Shown: in pieces, positions 35,946-45,876 of the stretch
Layout of the letters: each line of letters starts with the position of its first letter
Numbering within the stretch: the first letter of the stretch is position 1
NCBI RefSeq assembly: GCF_040719145.1
Contig: NZ_JBFDUZ010000001.1
Span: 1,178,001 to 1,242,000, forward strand
DNA: 64,000 nt
Source of the DNA: Paenibacillus sp. JQZ6Y-1
GTDB lineage: Bacteria > Bacillota > Bacilli > Paenibacillales > Paenibacillaceae
Reading direction: 5' to 3'
Position numbers and translations under genes: made by a program
Notes under the pieces: model-generated
Database searches by the model: none
What the model saw: the letters and a program-made list of their open reading frames with translations, nothing else
What the model was told of the DNA's origin: nothing

Positions 35946-38900
35946 ATGAGCGCAAGCGGGGAAAAAAGACAACGTTTTGAGCTGTTGATGCAGCAGGCAC
36001 AGGTGCCTGCAGGTCTGATGGAGCCCTATTTTGCGGATGGGATCATCGAGCGGGTGGAAATCAGCCGCAGCAACAAAGAGTGGAAACTGATTATCGCCAA
36101 AGATACACTGGTGCCTTCACCGACCTATCGTACCTTTTGCCGTCATATTCAGGATAAGATGAACCATATTGCCAAAATACGCTTTTTATTTCAATATAAC
36201 GAACAGATTGATCACGTACAGGTCGTCGAAGAATATTGGACATTGTTTTTGGAATGGGTACAGCGTCAGATTCCATCGGTAAATGGATGGATGACTCGCG
36301 CCAAATTTGCTCTTAACGATGATGTGCTGACATTGACGATGACCGATCAGATGGCACTAGAGCTAGCGAAGAAAAAGCAGATTGATCAAGCAATCGTCAA
36401 ATTTTACGACGAGTACTTTAATATACAGCTGCGCATCAAGATTGAAGTGGGCGAGAACTCCACGGAAGCAGTACAGGCATTCCATGAGCAGCGTCGTCAG
36501 GAAGAACTGCTGGAGATCGAACGTCTGATGACCAGCGTTGAATCCGAGCTGGAAGAAGAGCTGGATGAGGATGGCGAACCGGTACGCTTGCAGGTCGGCT
36601 ACGAGATCAAAGACCCAGCTATGCCGCTACAGGAATTGCAGGACGAGGAGAAAAAGGTTGTCGTGCAAGGTACAATCTTCGGTCTCGACAGCAAAGAACT
36701 GCGTAACGGCAGTACGCTGTTTACGTTCTTCATTACCGACTTTACCGATTCTCTGCAAATGAAGATGTTTGCCAAAACAAAAGAAGATCTTAAAATCATG
36801 AGTCTGCTGGCAAATGGCAAATGGGTCAAAGCACGCGGACGCGTGGAATACGACCGATTTATGCAAATTCCAGAACTGGCAATGATCCCGTCCGATCTGA
36901 GCGAGATCAAATCGCCACCGGGACGCAAAGATGATGCTGAAGAGAAGCGGGTTGAATTCCATCTGCATACCACGATGAGTACGATGGATGGGATCACACC
37001 GATTGATAGATATGTAAAAACAGCTGCTGATTGGGGACATCCGGCGATTGCTGTAACCGATCATGGTGGTGTGCAATGTTACCCAGAAGCAGCAAAAGCA
37101 GCCAAAAAGCACGGCGTTAAGCTGCTGTACGGATTGGAAGCCAATGTAGTGAATGATGCGACCGCGATTGTATTGGAGCCACAGCCGCGAGACCTGCGTA
37201 CATCCACTTACATCGTATTCGATATCGAGACCACCGGTCTGTCGATCACGCAGAACAAGATTATTGAGATTGCGGCGGTCAAGATGGTGGAAGGGAAAGA
37301 ATTGGATCGCTATGCGACCTTTGTTGATCCGCATGAACGTATTCCATACAATATCCAGCAGCTGACCAATATTACCGATGAAATGGTACGCGGTGCACCG
37401 GAGATTGATCAGGTCATTCGTGAATTTGTAGAATTTGCTGGCGATGGGATTCTAGTTGCCCATAACGCACGCTTTGATATTGGATTTATCCAAGCAACAT
37501 TGAAAAATCACGATCTACCAGAAATGACGAATCCCGTACTGGATACGCTGGAATTGGCACGTTTGCTACATCCAACACTGAAAAATCACCGATTGAATAC
37601 ACTCGCATCCAAATACAAAGTTGCATTGGAAAGTCATCACCGTGCGATTGACGATACGATTGCGTTGGGTGGCATTCTGTTCGGCTTACTGAAGGATGCG
37701 GAGCAGGAGCGCCGTTTGACACAATTGGATCGACTGAACGATTTTGTCGGTCAGGATCTATCCAATGCTCGTCCATTCCACTGTACGATTTATGCACTGA
37801 ATGAAAAAGGCAAAAAGAACCTGTTTAAGCTGGTGTCGCTATCGCATACCGAATACTTCAAACGTGTACCGCGTATTCCGAAGTCTGTACTGACTCAGTA
37901 TCGCGAAGGTCTGGTAGTATTGTCCGGTTGCGAAAAAGGCGAGTTCTTTGAAACCGTACTGAACAAAACACAGGAAGAAGCGGAAGAAGTCGCACAGTAT
38001 TATGACGTGCTCGAAATCCAACCGATGACGATGTATATGCATCTGGTGGATAAAGGTCTAGTCGGCACACCGCGCGAATTGGAGATCGCCCTGCAAAAAA
38101 TTTGCGAAATCGGCGAGAAGCTGGACAAGCCGGTAGTAGCGACAGGTAATGTGCATTATTTGGAACCGCGTGAGAAGATTTTCCGCGATATTACCATCAA
38201 CGGGATTACTGGATTTAGCCCGCTCAAGGATCAGCGCAAGCCGGAAGCCCATTTCCGTACAACCAAGGAAATGCTGGAAGAGTTTACGTTCCTCGGCGAA
38301 GATAAGGCATATGAAGTAGTCGTGACCAATACGCAAGCACTGGCAGAACGCTTTGAGGTGTACCCGTTGTTCCCAGAGAAGCTGTTCACACCCGATCTGG
38401 AAGGCGCAGACGAAGAAATCCGTAATACCTGCTACAGCACCGCGCGTTCTATCTATGGTGAGGATTTGCCAGAGGTGATTATCGCTCGTCTGGAAAAGGA
38501 ATTGGAGCCGATTATCAAGTACGGCTTCTCTGCCAACTATCTTATTTCCGAGAAACTGGTGAAAAAGTCAAACGAAGACGGCTATCTGGTCGGTTCGCGG
38601 GGCTCGGTTGGTTCGTCTATCGTAGCAACCTTCCTTGGCATTTCCGAAGTTAATCCGTTGCCAGCGCATTACATTTGCATCAATAAGGAATGCAAGCATA
38701 GCGAATGGTTCCTTGATGGTAGCGTACCAAGTGGATTTGACCTTCCCAAAAAAGAATGCCCGAATTGTGGCGGCGAGCTAAAAGGCGAAGGTCAGGATAT
38801 TCCGTTTGAAACGTTCCTTGGCTTTAAAGGGGATAAGGTTCCCGATATTGATCTTAACTTCTCTGGTGATTATCAGCCGATTGCGCATAATTATACTAAA

Positions 38901-40265
38901 GTATTGTTTGGCGAGAAAAACGTATTCCGTGCCGGAACCATCGGTACAGTAGCGGAGAAAACCGCATACGGATTTGCCAAAAAGTACGAAGAACTGCATC
39001 AGAAAAAATGGCGCGGTGCCGAGCTGAGTCGTCTGGCAGCAGGCTGTACTGGCGTTAAACGTAGTACCGGACAGCATCCCGGCGGTATCGTCGTTGTACC
39101 GGATTATATCGATGTCGAAGATGTCACACCAGTTCAATATCCGGCGGATGATGTAAATGCCGAGTGGAAGACCACGCACTTTGATTATCACGCCTTTGAA
39201 GCCAACTTGCTCAAGCTTGATATTCTCGGACATGATGATCCGACGATGATGCGGATGCTGCAAGATTTAACAGGAGTAGACCCGACGACAATTCCGATGA
39301 ATGATCCGAAGGTTATGAGTATGTTCAACTCCACCGAAGCGCTTGGCATTTCACCGCATCAGTTGCGTAGTCCAGTAGCAACCTATGGTGTACCGGAAAT
39401 GGGTACCAAATTCGTACGTCAGATGCTTGTGGAATCGCAACCGTCCAGCTTTGCCGATTTGCTGCAAATTTCCGGTCTGTCTCACGGAACGGGCGTATGG
39501 CTTGGCAACGCGCAGGAATTGATCAAAAATAACACCTGTACGATCAAAACGGTAATTGGCTGTCGTGACGATATTATGTTGTTCTTGATTTATAAAGCGG
39601 GCATGGATGCGAGTCTGGCGTTTAAAATCACGGAGAGCGTGCGTAAAGGTAAAGGTCTGACGCCGGAATGGATCGACGAGATGAAGAAATGTAAAGTGCC
39701 ACAATGGTACATTGATTCCTGTCTCAAAATCCAGTACATGTTCCCGAAAGCCCATGCCTCGGCGTATGTTATCTCTGCCGTGCGTACGGCTTACTTCAAG
39801 CTGTATCATCCGATTGAATATTATGCGACGTACTTCACAGTGCGGGCGGAAGATTTTGATATTGATCTGTGCTGTCAGGGATATGAAGCAATCTATCGCA
39901 AGATCGAAGAGATTGAGCAGCTTGGCTTCCAAGCGTCGCCGAAGGAAAAAGCGATGCTGTCGATTTTGGAGATGGCGCTGGAGATGACGGCACGCGGCTT
40001 TACCTTTAAACCACTCGATCTGTATCGCTCACACGCAACCTCCTTTACCGTAGATGGCAAAAGTCTGATTCCGCCGTTCTCCGCTGTACAGGGTATCGGT
40101 GACAATGCAGCGCGCAATATCGCTGCGTCACGTGAGCATGGCGAGTTTCTGTCGATTGAGGATTTCCAACAGAAATCCAAAGCGAGTAAAACGATCGTTG
40201 AGCTGATGACCCAGATGGGCTGCTTCCGCGGTTTGCCGGAAAGTAATCAGCTGTCTCTATTCTAA
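35946..40265 (+). CDS. polC: DNA polymerase III PolC-type alpha subunit
   Basis: The ATG at 35946 with AAAGGGGG upstream gives 1439 residues, the usual PolC length. Domains in order: N-terminal and OB domains (to about 330), PHP domain with H339/H341 (EFHLHTTMSTMDG), an inserted DEDD 3'-5' exonuclease with D426/E428 (VFDIETTGL), then the polymerase with PDIDLNFSGDYQP (catalytic D967/D969), a Cys-rich zinc segment (CINKECKHSEW and CPNCGG), and HhH/duplex-binding parts. PolC is the main replicative polymerase of low-GC Gram-positives. It is expressed downstream of a hairpin leader. Confidence 0.98.
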   Translation: MSASGEKRQRFELLMQQAQVPAGLMEPYFADGIIERVEISRSNKEWKLIIAKDTLVPSPTYRTFCRHIQDKMNHIAKIRFLFQYNEQIDHVQVVEEYWTLFLEWVQRQIPSVNGWMTRAKFALNDDVLTLTMTDQMALELAKKKQIDQAIVKFYDEYFNIQLRIKIEVGENSTEAVQAFHEQRRQEELLEIERLMTSVESELEEELDEDGEPVRLQVGYEIKDPAMPLQELQDEEKKVVVQGTIFGLDSKELRNGSTLFTFFITDFTDSLQMKMFAKTKEDLKIMSLLANGKWVKARGRVEYDRFMQIPELAMIPSDLSEIKSPPGRKDDAEEKRVEFHLHTTMSTMDGITPIDRYVKTAADWGHPAIAVTDHGGVQCYPEAAKAAKKHGVKLLYGLEANVVNDATAIVLEPQPRDLRTSTYIVFDIETTGLSITQNKIIEIAAVKMVEGKELDRYATFVDPHERIPYNIQQLTNITDEMVRGAPEIDQVIREFVEFAGDGILVAHNARFDIGFIQATLKNHDLPEMTNPVLDTLELARLLHPTLKNHRLNTLASKYKVALESHHRAIDDTIALGGILFGLLKDAEQERRLTQLDRLNDFVGQDLSNARPFHCTIYALNEKGKKNLFKLVSLSHTEYFKRVPRIPKSVLTQYREGLVVLSGCEKGEFFETVLNKTQEEAEEVAQYYDVLEIQPMTMYMHLVDKGLVGTPRELEIALQKICEIGEKLDKPVVATGNVHYLEPREKIFRDITINGITGFSPLKDQRKPEAHFRTTKEMLEEFTFLGEDKAYEVVVTNTQALAERFEVYPLFPEKLFTPDLEGADEEIRNTCYSTARSIYGEDLPEVIIARLEKELEPIIKYGFSANYLISEKLVKKSNEDGYLVGSRGSVGSSIVATFLGISEVNPLPAHYICINKECKHSEWFLDGSVPSGFDLPKKECPNCGGELKGEGQDIPFETFLGFKGDKVPDIDLNFSGDYQPIAHNYTKVLFGEKNVFRAGTIGTVAEKTAYGFAKKYEELHQKKWRGAELSRLAAGCTGVKRSTGQHPGGIVVVPDYIDVEDVTPVQYPADDVNAEWKTTHFDYHAFEANLLKLDILGHDDPTMMRMLQDLTGVDPTTIPMNDPKVMSMFNSTEALGISPHQLRSPVATYGVPEMGTKFVRQMLVESQPSSFADLLQISGLSHGTGVWLGNAQELIKNNTCTIKTVIGCRDDIMLFLIYKAGMDASLAFKITESVRKGKGLTPEWIDEMKKCKVPQWYIDSCLKIQYMFPKAHASAYVISAVRTAYFKLYHPIEYYATYFTVRAEDFDIDLCCQGYEAIYRKIEEIEQLGFQASPKEKAMLSILEMALEMTARGFTFKPLDLYRSHATSFTVDGKSLIPPFSAVQGIGDNAARNIAASREHGEFLSIEDFQQKSKASKTIVELMTQMGCFRGLPESNQLSLF

Positions 40266-40386
40266 GTTTGACGTGGTAATAACGTTGTGGAACAAACGGT
40301 AGTGCTTGCTGTAGTACGATAAGCAATGATGTCATGTACCGTATCGTTAGATTGTTGTAAAAGGCATGCAGGTCAAGGCGAATTAC

Positions 40387-40415
40387 TTGTCACCACTGCG
40401 GGATTATGGTATAAT
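40387..40415 (+). promoter_or_regulatory. Strong sigma-A promoter of the rimP-nusA-infB operon
   Basis: TTGTCA at 40387-40392, a 17-base spacer and a perfect TATAAT at 40410-40415, with TGG just before the -10. It gives a leader of about 220 bases. Confidence 0.85.
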
Positions 40416-40439
40416 TTTTGAGAGTGAAGAAAGAAATAA

Positions 40440-40600
40440 CCGTCCTGTAAAGAGTGGGGAAACCCACTCTTTACTGTTTGGTATGAGGCTGTCAGCTTAT
40501 ATTCACATCAGACCGCACTGCAAAAGATCGAACCGAGAGCGCTTTATCTGGTTCGATTTTCTTTAAGCTGGGACGGTTTGCGGATACGACAGCCTGCAAG
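40440..40600 (+). promoter_or_regulatory. Structured rimP leader RNA
   Basis: The first hairpin is a perfect 12-base stem with a GAAA tetraloop (40447-40458, 40463-40474). The second is a terminator-like hairpin (40527-40557). Longer-range complements are also present: CCGTCC 40440-40445 with GGACGG 40571-40576, and AGGCTGTC 40486-40493 with GACAGCCT 40588-40595. The second pair would enclose the terminator, and the two long-range pairs cross each other. Attenuation of the nusA operon is inferred. Confidence 0.6.
40524..40563 (+). terminator. Terminator-like hairpin inside the rimP leader
   Basis: ATCGAACC (40527-40534) pairs with GGTTCGAT (40550-40557), extendable by three pairs, with a 15-base loop, then TTTCTTT. 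It lies between the promoter and rimP, so it can only act as an attenuator or partial terminator. Confidence 0.6.
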
Positions 40601-40639
40601 GACATAACAGGATTCTAAGGTGATGGAGGGTTGGATTGT

Positions 40640-41101
40640 TTGAGCACACCAAAGATTAAAACGACCGTCGAGGAAATGGTGCAGCCATTTTTGGAGGAAC
40701 ATGGATTTGAGCTGGTCGATGTGGAATACGTAAAAGAAGGCAAAAATTTCTTTCTGCGCGTGTTTGTAGATAAAGAAGGCGGCATCGATATTGATGATTG
40801 TGGCCGGATCAGCGAGTATATGAGTGAACAACTGGATAGTCATGATCCGATCAAGGACCCTTATTTTCTGGAAGTTTCTTCCCCGGGTGCGGAGCGTCCG
40901 CTCAAAAAAGAGAGCGACGTGACCAAAGCGGTTGGCAAGGATGTATTCGTGACGACCTACGAGCCGGTGGATGGTCTGAAGGAGTTTGAAGGACGCCTGC
41001 TGTCATTTGACGATGGTGAACTGCTGATCGAAGCGGGTAAGAAACGCTTTACGATTGCATACGCAAAAGTAGCCAGCGCCAGACTGGCAATCATTTTTTA
41101 A
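40640..41101 (+). CDS. rimP: Ribosome maturation factor RimP
   Basis: TTG at 40640 has GGAGG 10 bases upstream; an in-frame TTG at 40631 is too close to it. The 153-residue protein has the family segments VEEMVQPFLEEHGFELVDVE, GGIDIDDCGRISEYMSEQL and EVSSPGAERPL. RimP helps assemble the 30S subunit. As in B. subtilis (ylxS) it heads the nusA operon. Confidence 0.96.
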   Translation: MSTPKIKTTVEEMVQPFLEEHGFELVDVEYVKEGKNFFLRVFVDKEGGIDIDDCGRISEYMSEQLDSHDPIKDPYFLEVSSPGAERPLKKESDVTKAVGKDVFVTTYEPVDGLKEFEGRLLSFDDGELLIEAGKKRFTIAYAKVASARLAIIF

Positions 41102-41135
41102 ACGGTGGTTTTTTGAAAGGGGGATCTTGAAGGTC

Positions 41136-42233
41136 ATGAGTATGGATTTTATTGAGGCAATGAACGAGCTGGAACGTGAGAAAGGGATTAGTAAAGACGT
41201 GCTATTTGAGGCGATTGAAGCTGCCCTGATTTCCAGTTACAAACGTAATTTTAATACAGCGCAAAATGTGCGCGTGGATATGAACCGCAATACCGGCGCT
41301 ATCAAGGTATTTGCCCGCAAGATGGTTGTGGAAGAAGTACTGGATGAGCGTACCGAGATTTCAGTAGGTTCTGCACGCGAGATCAACCCACACTTCCAAT
41401 TGGAAGACGTGGCAGAGATCGAAGTGACACCACGCGATTTTGGACGTATTGCTGCCCAAACAGCGAAGCAGGTTGTTACTCAGCGTATCCGTGAAGCGGA
41501 ACGCGGTTTGATCTACAACGCATTTATTGATAAGGAAGAAGATATCGTTACTGGTATCGTACAGCGTCAAGATGCGCGCAATATCTATGTAGACCTTGGC
41601 AAAGTCGAAGCGGTGCTGCCGCTGACTGAGCTGATGCCGAACGAGAAGTTCAACATGAACGAGCGTATCAAAGCCTACATCACCAAAGTAGAAAACACAA
41701 CCAAAGGTCCTCAGATCGTGCTGTCACGCACACATCCGGGTCTGCTCAAGCGTCTATTTGAGCTGGAAGTGCCAGAAATCTTTGATGGCGTAGTTGAGAT
41801 TCGTTCCGTTGCACGCGAAGCTGGCTTCCGTTCCAAAATCGCCGTTTACTCCCGCAATACGGAAGTAGATCCGGTCGGTTCTTGCGTAGGTCCTCGCGGT
41901 GTGCGTGTACAGACTATCGTTAATGAGCTGCGCGGCGAGAAAATCGATATCGTGCGCTATTCTGAAAGCGTGGAAGAGTATGTTGCTAACGCACTCAGCC
42001 CTTCCAAAGTGCTGGAAGTACAAGTATTTGAAGAAGAAAAGATGGCTCGCGTCATCGTGCCGGATTATCAGCTGTCGCTGGCAATCGGTATCAAAGGTCA
42101 AAATGCCCGTCTGGCAGCTAAGCTGACCAGCTGGAAAATCGATATTAAGAGCGAGACCCAGGCAGAGGAAGAATTTGGACGTCCGAGAGAAATGGGCGAA
42201 GAAATGCATCAGGATTCCGTATCGGTCGACTAA
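41136..42233 (+). CDS. nusA: Transcription factor NusA
   Basis: ATG 41136 is chosen; ATG 41142 and TTG 41127 are possible. The protein of about 365 residues has the N-terminal polymerase-binding domain, S1 domain (EDIVTGIVQRQDARNIYVDL), and two KH domains (DPVGSCVGPRGVRVQTI and LAIGIKGQNARLAAKLTSW). It modulates pausing, termination and antitermination. It lacks the C-terminal acidic repeats of E. coli NusA, as in other Firmicutes. It lies downstream of a leader with a terminator-like hairpin. Confidence 0.97.
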   Translation: MSMDFIEAMNELEREKGISKDVLFEAIEAALISSYKRNFNTAQNVRVDMNRNTGAIKVFARKMVVEEVLDERTEISVGSAREINPHFQLEDVAEIEVTPRDFGRIAAQTAKQVVTQRIREAERGLIYNAFIDKEEDIVTGIVQRQDARNIYVDLGKVEAVLPLTELMPNEKFNMNERIKAYITKVENTTKGPQIVLSRTHPGLLKRLFELEVPEIFDGVVEIRSVAREAGFRSKIAVYSRNTEVDPVGSCVGPRGVRVQTIVNELRGEKIDIVRYSESVEEYVANALSPSKVLEVQVFEEEKMARVIVPDYQLSLAIGIKGQNARLAAKLTSWKIDIKSETQAEEEFGRPREMGEEMHQDSVSVD

Positions 42234-42359
42234 ACCTTCCCGTTTTATGCCTGACCGGATCGACCTAATGATTCCTACGTCGAATGAACAGCATCAAGCT
42301 GCTTGATTCGGCGGCTGGACTATAGGGCAATCCGATGCTTGAAAGGGGTTGGTTATCAA

Positions 42360-42668
42360 ATGAAGACGAAGAAGATACCGCTGCGCAAGTGTGTTGCCTG
42401 CCAGCAAATGATGCCGAAGAAAAGTCTGGTGCGGATCGTTCGCACGCCGGAAGATCAAGTAGAGATTGATTTGACCGGTAAAAAATCAGGTCGTGGCGCG
42501 TATGTTTGTGCCACGCAAGCTTGCTTCCAGCTGGCACAGAAAAGCCGCGCGTTTGATCGCGCGCTCAAAGTGCCGGTAAGCCAAGATATTTATGAACGGC
42601 TTGCCAGCGAATTTAGCAGCGTAGAAAGCCAATTCAGTTCAGTGCAGGAGAGAGACGCTAATGAATAA
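42360..42668 (+). CDS. rnpM: RNase P modulator RnpM (YlxR)
   Basis: ATG 42360 has GAAAGGGG upstream and gives 102 residues; the upstream in-frame extension is not supported. The family signature is IPLRKCVACQQMMPKKSLVR and GRGAYVC. YlxR binds RNA, and recent work in B. subtilis names it RnpM for its effect on RNase P. It overlaps ylxQ by 8 bases in the nusA-infB operon. Confidence 0.93.
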   Translation: MKTKKIPLRKCVACQQMMPKKSLVRIVRTPEDQVEIDLTGKKSGRGAYVCATQACFQLAQKSRAFDRALKVPVSQDIYERLASEFSSVESQFSSVQERDANE

Positions 42669-43002
42669 CGAACTATCCCTACTCGGACTTGCCATGCGTG
42701 CCGGAAAAGTACTTTCCGGGGACGAGCTTGTACTGAAGGCCATTCGTTCCCGTGAAGCTACGCTCGTAATCCTCGCTGGTGATGCTTCCGCCAATACGCA
42801 GAAAAAATTCCGCGATAAGTGCAGCAGTTATCAAATCCCACTGTTGGTCGGTTACGACCGCGACAGTCTGGGAACCAGTATCGGAAAAGAAGGTCGTGTC
42901 GTGATCGCACTGACCGATCAAGGTTTCGCAGGGCTTCTCCGTAAACGAATAGGGAATTCGTCGGAGGTGGAATATATTGAGTACACAGGAGCAGAAGGAT
43001 AA
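42661..43002 (+). CDS. ylxQ: L7Ae-family RNA-binding protein YlxQ
   Basis: The 113-residue protein has the L7Ae/L30e fold pattern: [20 protein letters not shown], then [16 protein letters not shown] and [17 protein letters not shown]. YlxQ binds kink-turn RNA in relatives, but its cellular target is unknown. It overlaps rnpM by 8 bases and the infB start by 26, so the three are probably co-translated. Confidence 0.93.
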   Translation: MNNELSLLGLAMRAGKVLSGDELVLKAIRSREATLVILAGDASANTQKKFRDKCSSYQIPLLVGYDRDSLGTSIGKEGRVVIALTDQGFAGLLRKRIGNSSEVEYIEYTGAEG

Positions 43003-45481
43003 ACTGAGAGTTTATGAATATGCGAAATCTCTCAATATGAGCAGCAAAGAAATCATTACGATCTTGAAAAAGCTGAATGTACCGGTCAACAATCATATGA
43101 GCGTCATGGAAGATGGCGCCGTAGGCAAAGTGGAACAGTTTTTTAAAAACATCAAGTCGAACGCTGCTGCCGATCGGCAGAGCAGCGAAACGAATAAATC
43201 GGCGGACGCTTCGGCGACGTACGAAAAAAATGAAAAGCAGGTAGGTATGGATATAAAAACTCAGAACAACTCATCCAATGGGAATAACAGATCCCAAAGC
43301 GGTTCCAGCAACTCAGGTAATCGCTCTAACTCGTCGTCCAGTCAAAGTAACGGTAACCGTAGCACACAAAGCTCCAACCAATCGGGTAACCGTAGCAATT
43401 CTCAAGGCGGAGGAAACCGTCAGCCAAGCGCTGCTTCCCGTCCGCAATCCGGTTCTTCTTCGCAGAACCGTCAGCCTTCGGGTTCGGTAAGAACGTCCCA
43501 AGGTGGCAATTCTTCTAGCGACAATCGCAACAGTGGCGGTAACAGCAGCCGTGGTGGTAATAGCGGCGGTGGCAATCGCAACAACAATAACAGCAACCGT
43601 GGCGGTAGCGGCGGTGGTAACCGTTATGGCAACAACAATGGTAACCGCAACAACAGCCGCGGTGGCAAAGGTCGCGGTGGCAGAAACTTCAACAACAACC
43701 AACCGCCACGTGAGAAAATCGATAATACACCGAAGAAAATCATCGTTCGTGGTGAGATGACTGTCGGTGAAACAGCCAAATTGCTGCACAAAGATGCTTC
43801 CGAAGTAATCAAGAAGCTGATCAGCAGTGGTGTAATGGCAACCATCAACCAAGAGCTTGATCTGGAAACGATTCAACTGATCGCCGACGATTACGGCGTT
43901 GAAGTAGAAATCAAAATCCCAGTTGAAGACGACCGTTTTGAAACGGTGGAAGAAGTGGATGATGAAGCCGATCTGAAATCCCGTCCTCCGGTTGTTACCA
44001 TCATGGGTCACGTCGATCATGGTAAAACAACATTGCTGGATGCGATTCGTTCCGCTAACGTAACAGGCGGCGAAGCAGGCGGTATCACGCAGCACATCGG
44101 TGCATACCAAGTCGAAATCAACAAAAAGAAAATTACATTCCTGGATACACCGGGTCACGAAGCATTTACCGCTATGCGTGCTCGTGGTGCACAGGTAACC
44201 GATATTACGATCATCGTGGTTGCAGCTGATGACGGCGTTATGCCACAAACCGTAGAGGCGATTAACCACGCCAAAGCGGCAGGTCTGCCAATCATCGTAG
44301 CAGTTAACAAAATTGACAAACCAGGTGCAAACCCGGATAAAGTCAAACAAGAACTGACCGAGTATGAACTGGTACCGGAAGAGTGGGGCGGCGATACGAT
44401 CTTCGTAAACGTATCGGCAAAACAGCGTATGGGTCTGGAAGACCTGCTGGAAATGATCCTGCTGGTAGCAGAAGTGAACGACTACAAAGCGAATCCGAAT
44501 AAACGTGCCCGTGGTGCGGTTATCGAGGCTGAGCTGGATAAAGGTCGCGGTCCAGTAGCACGTATTCTGGTACAACACGGTACACTGAAAGTCGGTGACG
44601 CATTTGTTGCCGGTAACTGTTTCGGACGTATCCGCGCTATGGTAAATGATAAAGGACGCCGTCTCAAAGAAGCTGGTCCTTCTACACCGGTCGAAATCAC
44701 TGGTTTGACAGAAGTTCCACAAGCAGGCGATCCGTTTATGGTATTCGAAGACGAGCGTAAAGCACGTTCGATTGCTGACAAACGCGCAATCACACATCGT
44801 CAGTCCGAGCTGGGTGCCAATACCCGCGTAACGCTGGATGATCTATTCCAGCATATCAAAGACGGCGAAATCAAAGATCTGAACGTCATCATCAAAGGCG
44901 ACGTACAGGGTTCGGTCGAAGCTCTCAAAGGCTCGCTCGAAAAAATCGAGGTGGAAGGCGTTCGCGTCAAAATTATCCACCGTGGCGTAGGTGCCATCAA
45001 CGAATCCGATATCATTCTGGCAGCAGCATCTAGTGCCATCATTATCGGTTTCAACGTTCGCCCAGATGTTCAGGCGAAACAAACAGCAGAGCAGGAGCAG
45101 GTGGACATTCGTCTGCACCGCGTCATCTACAACGCTATCGAAGAAATCGAGCAAGCGATGAAAGGGATGCTGGATCCAGAGTACAAAGAAGTGGTTATCG
45201 GTCACGCCGAAGTGCGTAATACCTTCAAAATCAGCCGTGTTGGTACGATTGCAGGCTGCATGGTTACTTCCGGTAAAATCACCCGTTCTGCGGAAGCACG
45301 CTTGATCCGCGACGGCATCGTTATTTTCGAAGGTAAGATCGATTCCCTCAAACGCTTCAAAGATGATGCCAAAGAAGTGGCACAAGGCTACGAGTGCGGT
45401 ATCACGCTGGACGGCTACAATGATATGAAGGACAACGATACAATCGAAGCCTTCATCATGGAAGCTGTAGAGCGCAAATAA
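42977..45481 (+). CDS. infB: Translation initiation factor IF-2 with RGG-rich linker
   Basis: TTG start with GGAGGTGG upstream; 834 residues. An IF2-N module ([20 protein letters not shown]) is followed by a long linker (about 70-245) of Asn, Gly, Ser, Arg and Gln with RGG and GGN units, a second IF2-N module ([19 protein letters not shown]), and the GTPase with [14 protein letters not shown] (about residue 344), DTPGHEAFT and [10 protein letters not shown], then domains II-IV. IF-2 brings initiator tRNA to the 30S subunit. B. subtilis IF-2 is about 716 residues; the linker accounts for the difference. Confidence 0.97.
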   Translation: MSTQEQKDKLRVYEYAKSLNMSSKEIITILKKLNVPVNNHMSVMEDGAVGKVEQFFKNIKSNAAADRQSSETNKSADASATYEKNEKQVGMDIKTQNNSSNGNNRSQSGSSNSGNRSNSSSSQSNGNRSTQSSNQSGNRSNSQGGGNRQPSAASRPQSGSSSQNRQPSGSVRTSQGGNSSSDNRNSGGNSSRGGNSGGGNRNNNNSNRGGSGGGNRYGNNNGNRNNSRGGKGRGGRNFNNNQPPREKIDNTPKKIIVRGEMTVGETAKLLHKDASEVIKKLISSGVMATINQELDLETIQLIADDYGVEVEIKIPVEDDRFETVEEVDDEADLKSRPPVVTIMGHVDHGKTTLLDAIRSANVTGGEAGGITQHIGAYQVEINKKKITFLDTPGHEAFTAMRARGAQVTDITIIVVAADDGVMPQTVEAINHAKAAGLPIIVAVNKIDKPGANPDKVKQELTEYELVPEEWGGDTIFVNVSAKQRMGLEDLLEMILLVAEVNDYKANPNKRARGAVIEAELDKGRGPVARILVQHGTLKVGDAFVAGNCFGRIRAMVNDKGRRLKEAGPSTPVEITGLTEVPQAGDPFMVFEDERKARSIADKRAITHRQSELGANTRVTLDDLFQHIKDGEIKDLNVIIKGDVQGSVEALKGSLEKIEVEGVRVKIIHRGVGAINESDIILAAASSAIIIGFNVRPDVQAKQTAEQEQVDIRLHRVIYNAIEEIEQAMKGMLDPEYKEVVIGHAEVRNTFKISRVGTIAGCMVTSGKITRSAEARLIRDGIVIFEGKIDSLKRFKDDAKEVAQGYECGITLDGYNDMKDNDTIEAFIMEAVERK

Positions 45482-45495
45482 CGAGGTGAAAAACA

Positions 45496-45858
45496 ATGGC
45501 TAAGATTAGAACAGGACGTGTAGGCGAGCAGATCAAAAAAGAACTGAGCCTACTAATCCAAAATGAACTCAAAGACCCACGTATCGGTTTTGTGACCGTT
45601 ACTGGCGTCGATGTAACCAATGACCTGTCACAAGCTGAGGTTTACCTCAGCGTGATGGGTGATGAAGAACAAAAAAAAGGTTCACTCAAAGGAATTGAAA
45701 AAGCATCCGGTTTCCTGCGCTCCGAGCTAGGCAAGCGCATCCGGTTGCGTCATACGCCTGAACTGCTGTTCAAATTTGACGAATCGATTGCTTACGGCAA
45801 TCGCATCGACGAATTGATCAATCAGATTCATCGCGATGATTCCGGCAAAGACGAGTAA
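45496..45858 (+). CDS. rbfA: Ribosome-binding factor A
   Basis: The 120-residue KH-type protein has [35 protein letters not shown] and [17 protein letters not shown], all RbfA hallmarks. It binds the 30S subunit late in assembly. It follows infB by 14 bases. ylxP, found between infB and rbfA in B. subtilis, is missing. Confidence 0.96.
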   Translation: MAKIRTGRVGEQIKKELSLLIQNELKDPRIGFVTVTGVDVTNDLSQAEVYLSVMGDEEQKKGSLKGIEKASGFLRSELGKRIRLRHTPELLFKFDESIAYGNRIDELINQIHRDDSGKDE

Positions 45859-45876
45859 ACCTCAAAGGAGACGGCA

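Larger units (their letters stand above)
40266..40639 (+). other. polC-rimP intergenic region
   Basis: This 374-base gap holds the rimP operon promoter (40387-40415) and a structured leader (about 40421-40639) with two hairpins. The first 120 bases show no gene and no clear polC terminator. Confidence 0.7.

Noticed and set aside
40266-40386. polC terminator
   Set aside because: No hairpin with a U-tract could be found in this stretch.
43313-44797. Open frame of 494 codons on the - strand opposite infB
   Set aside because: It mirrors the codon pattern of infB, has a Cys/Phe/His-rich product unlike real proteins, and lies fully over a certain gene.
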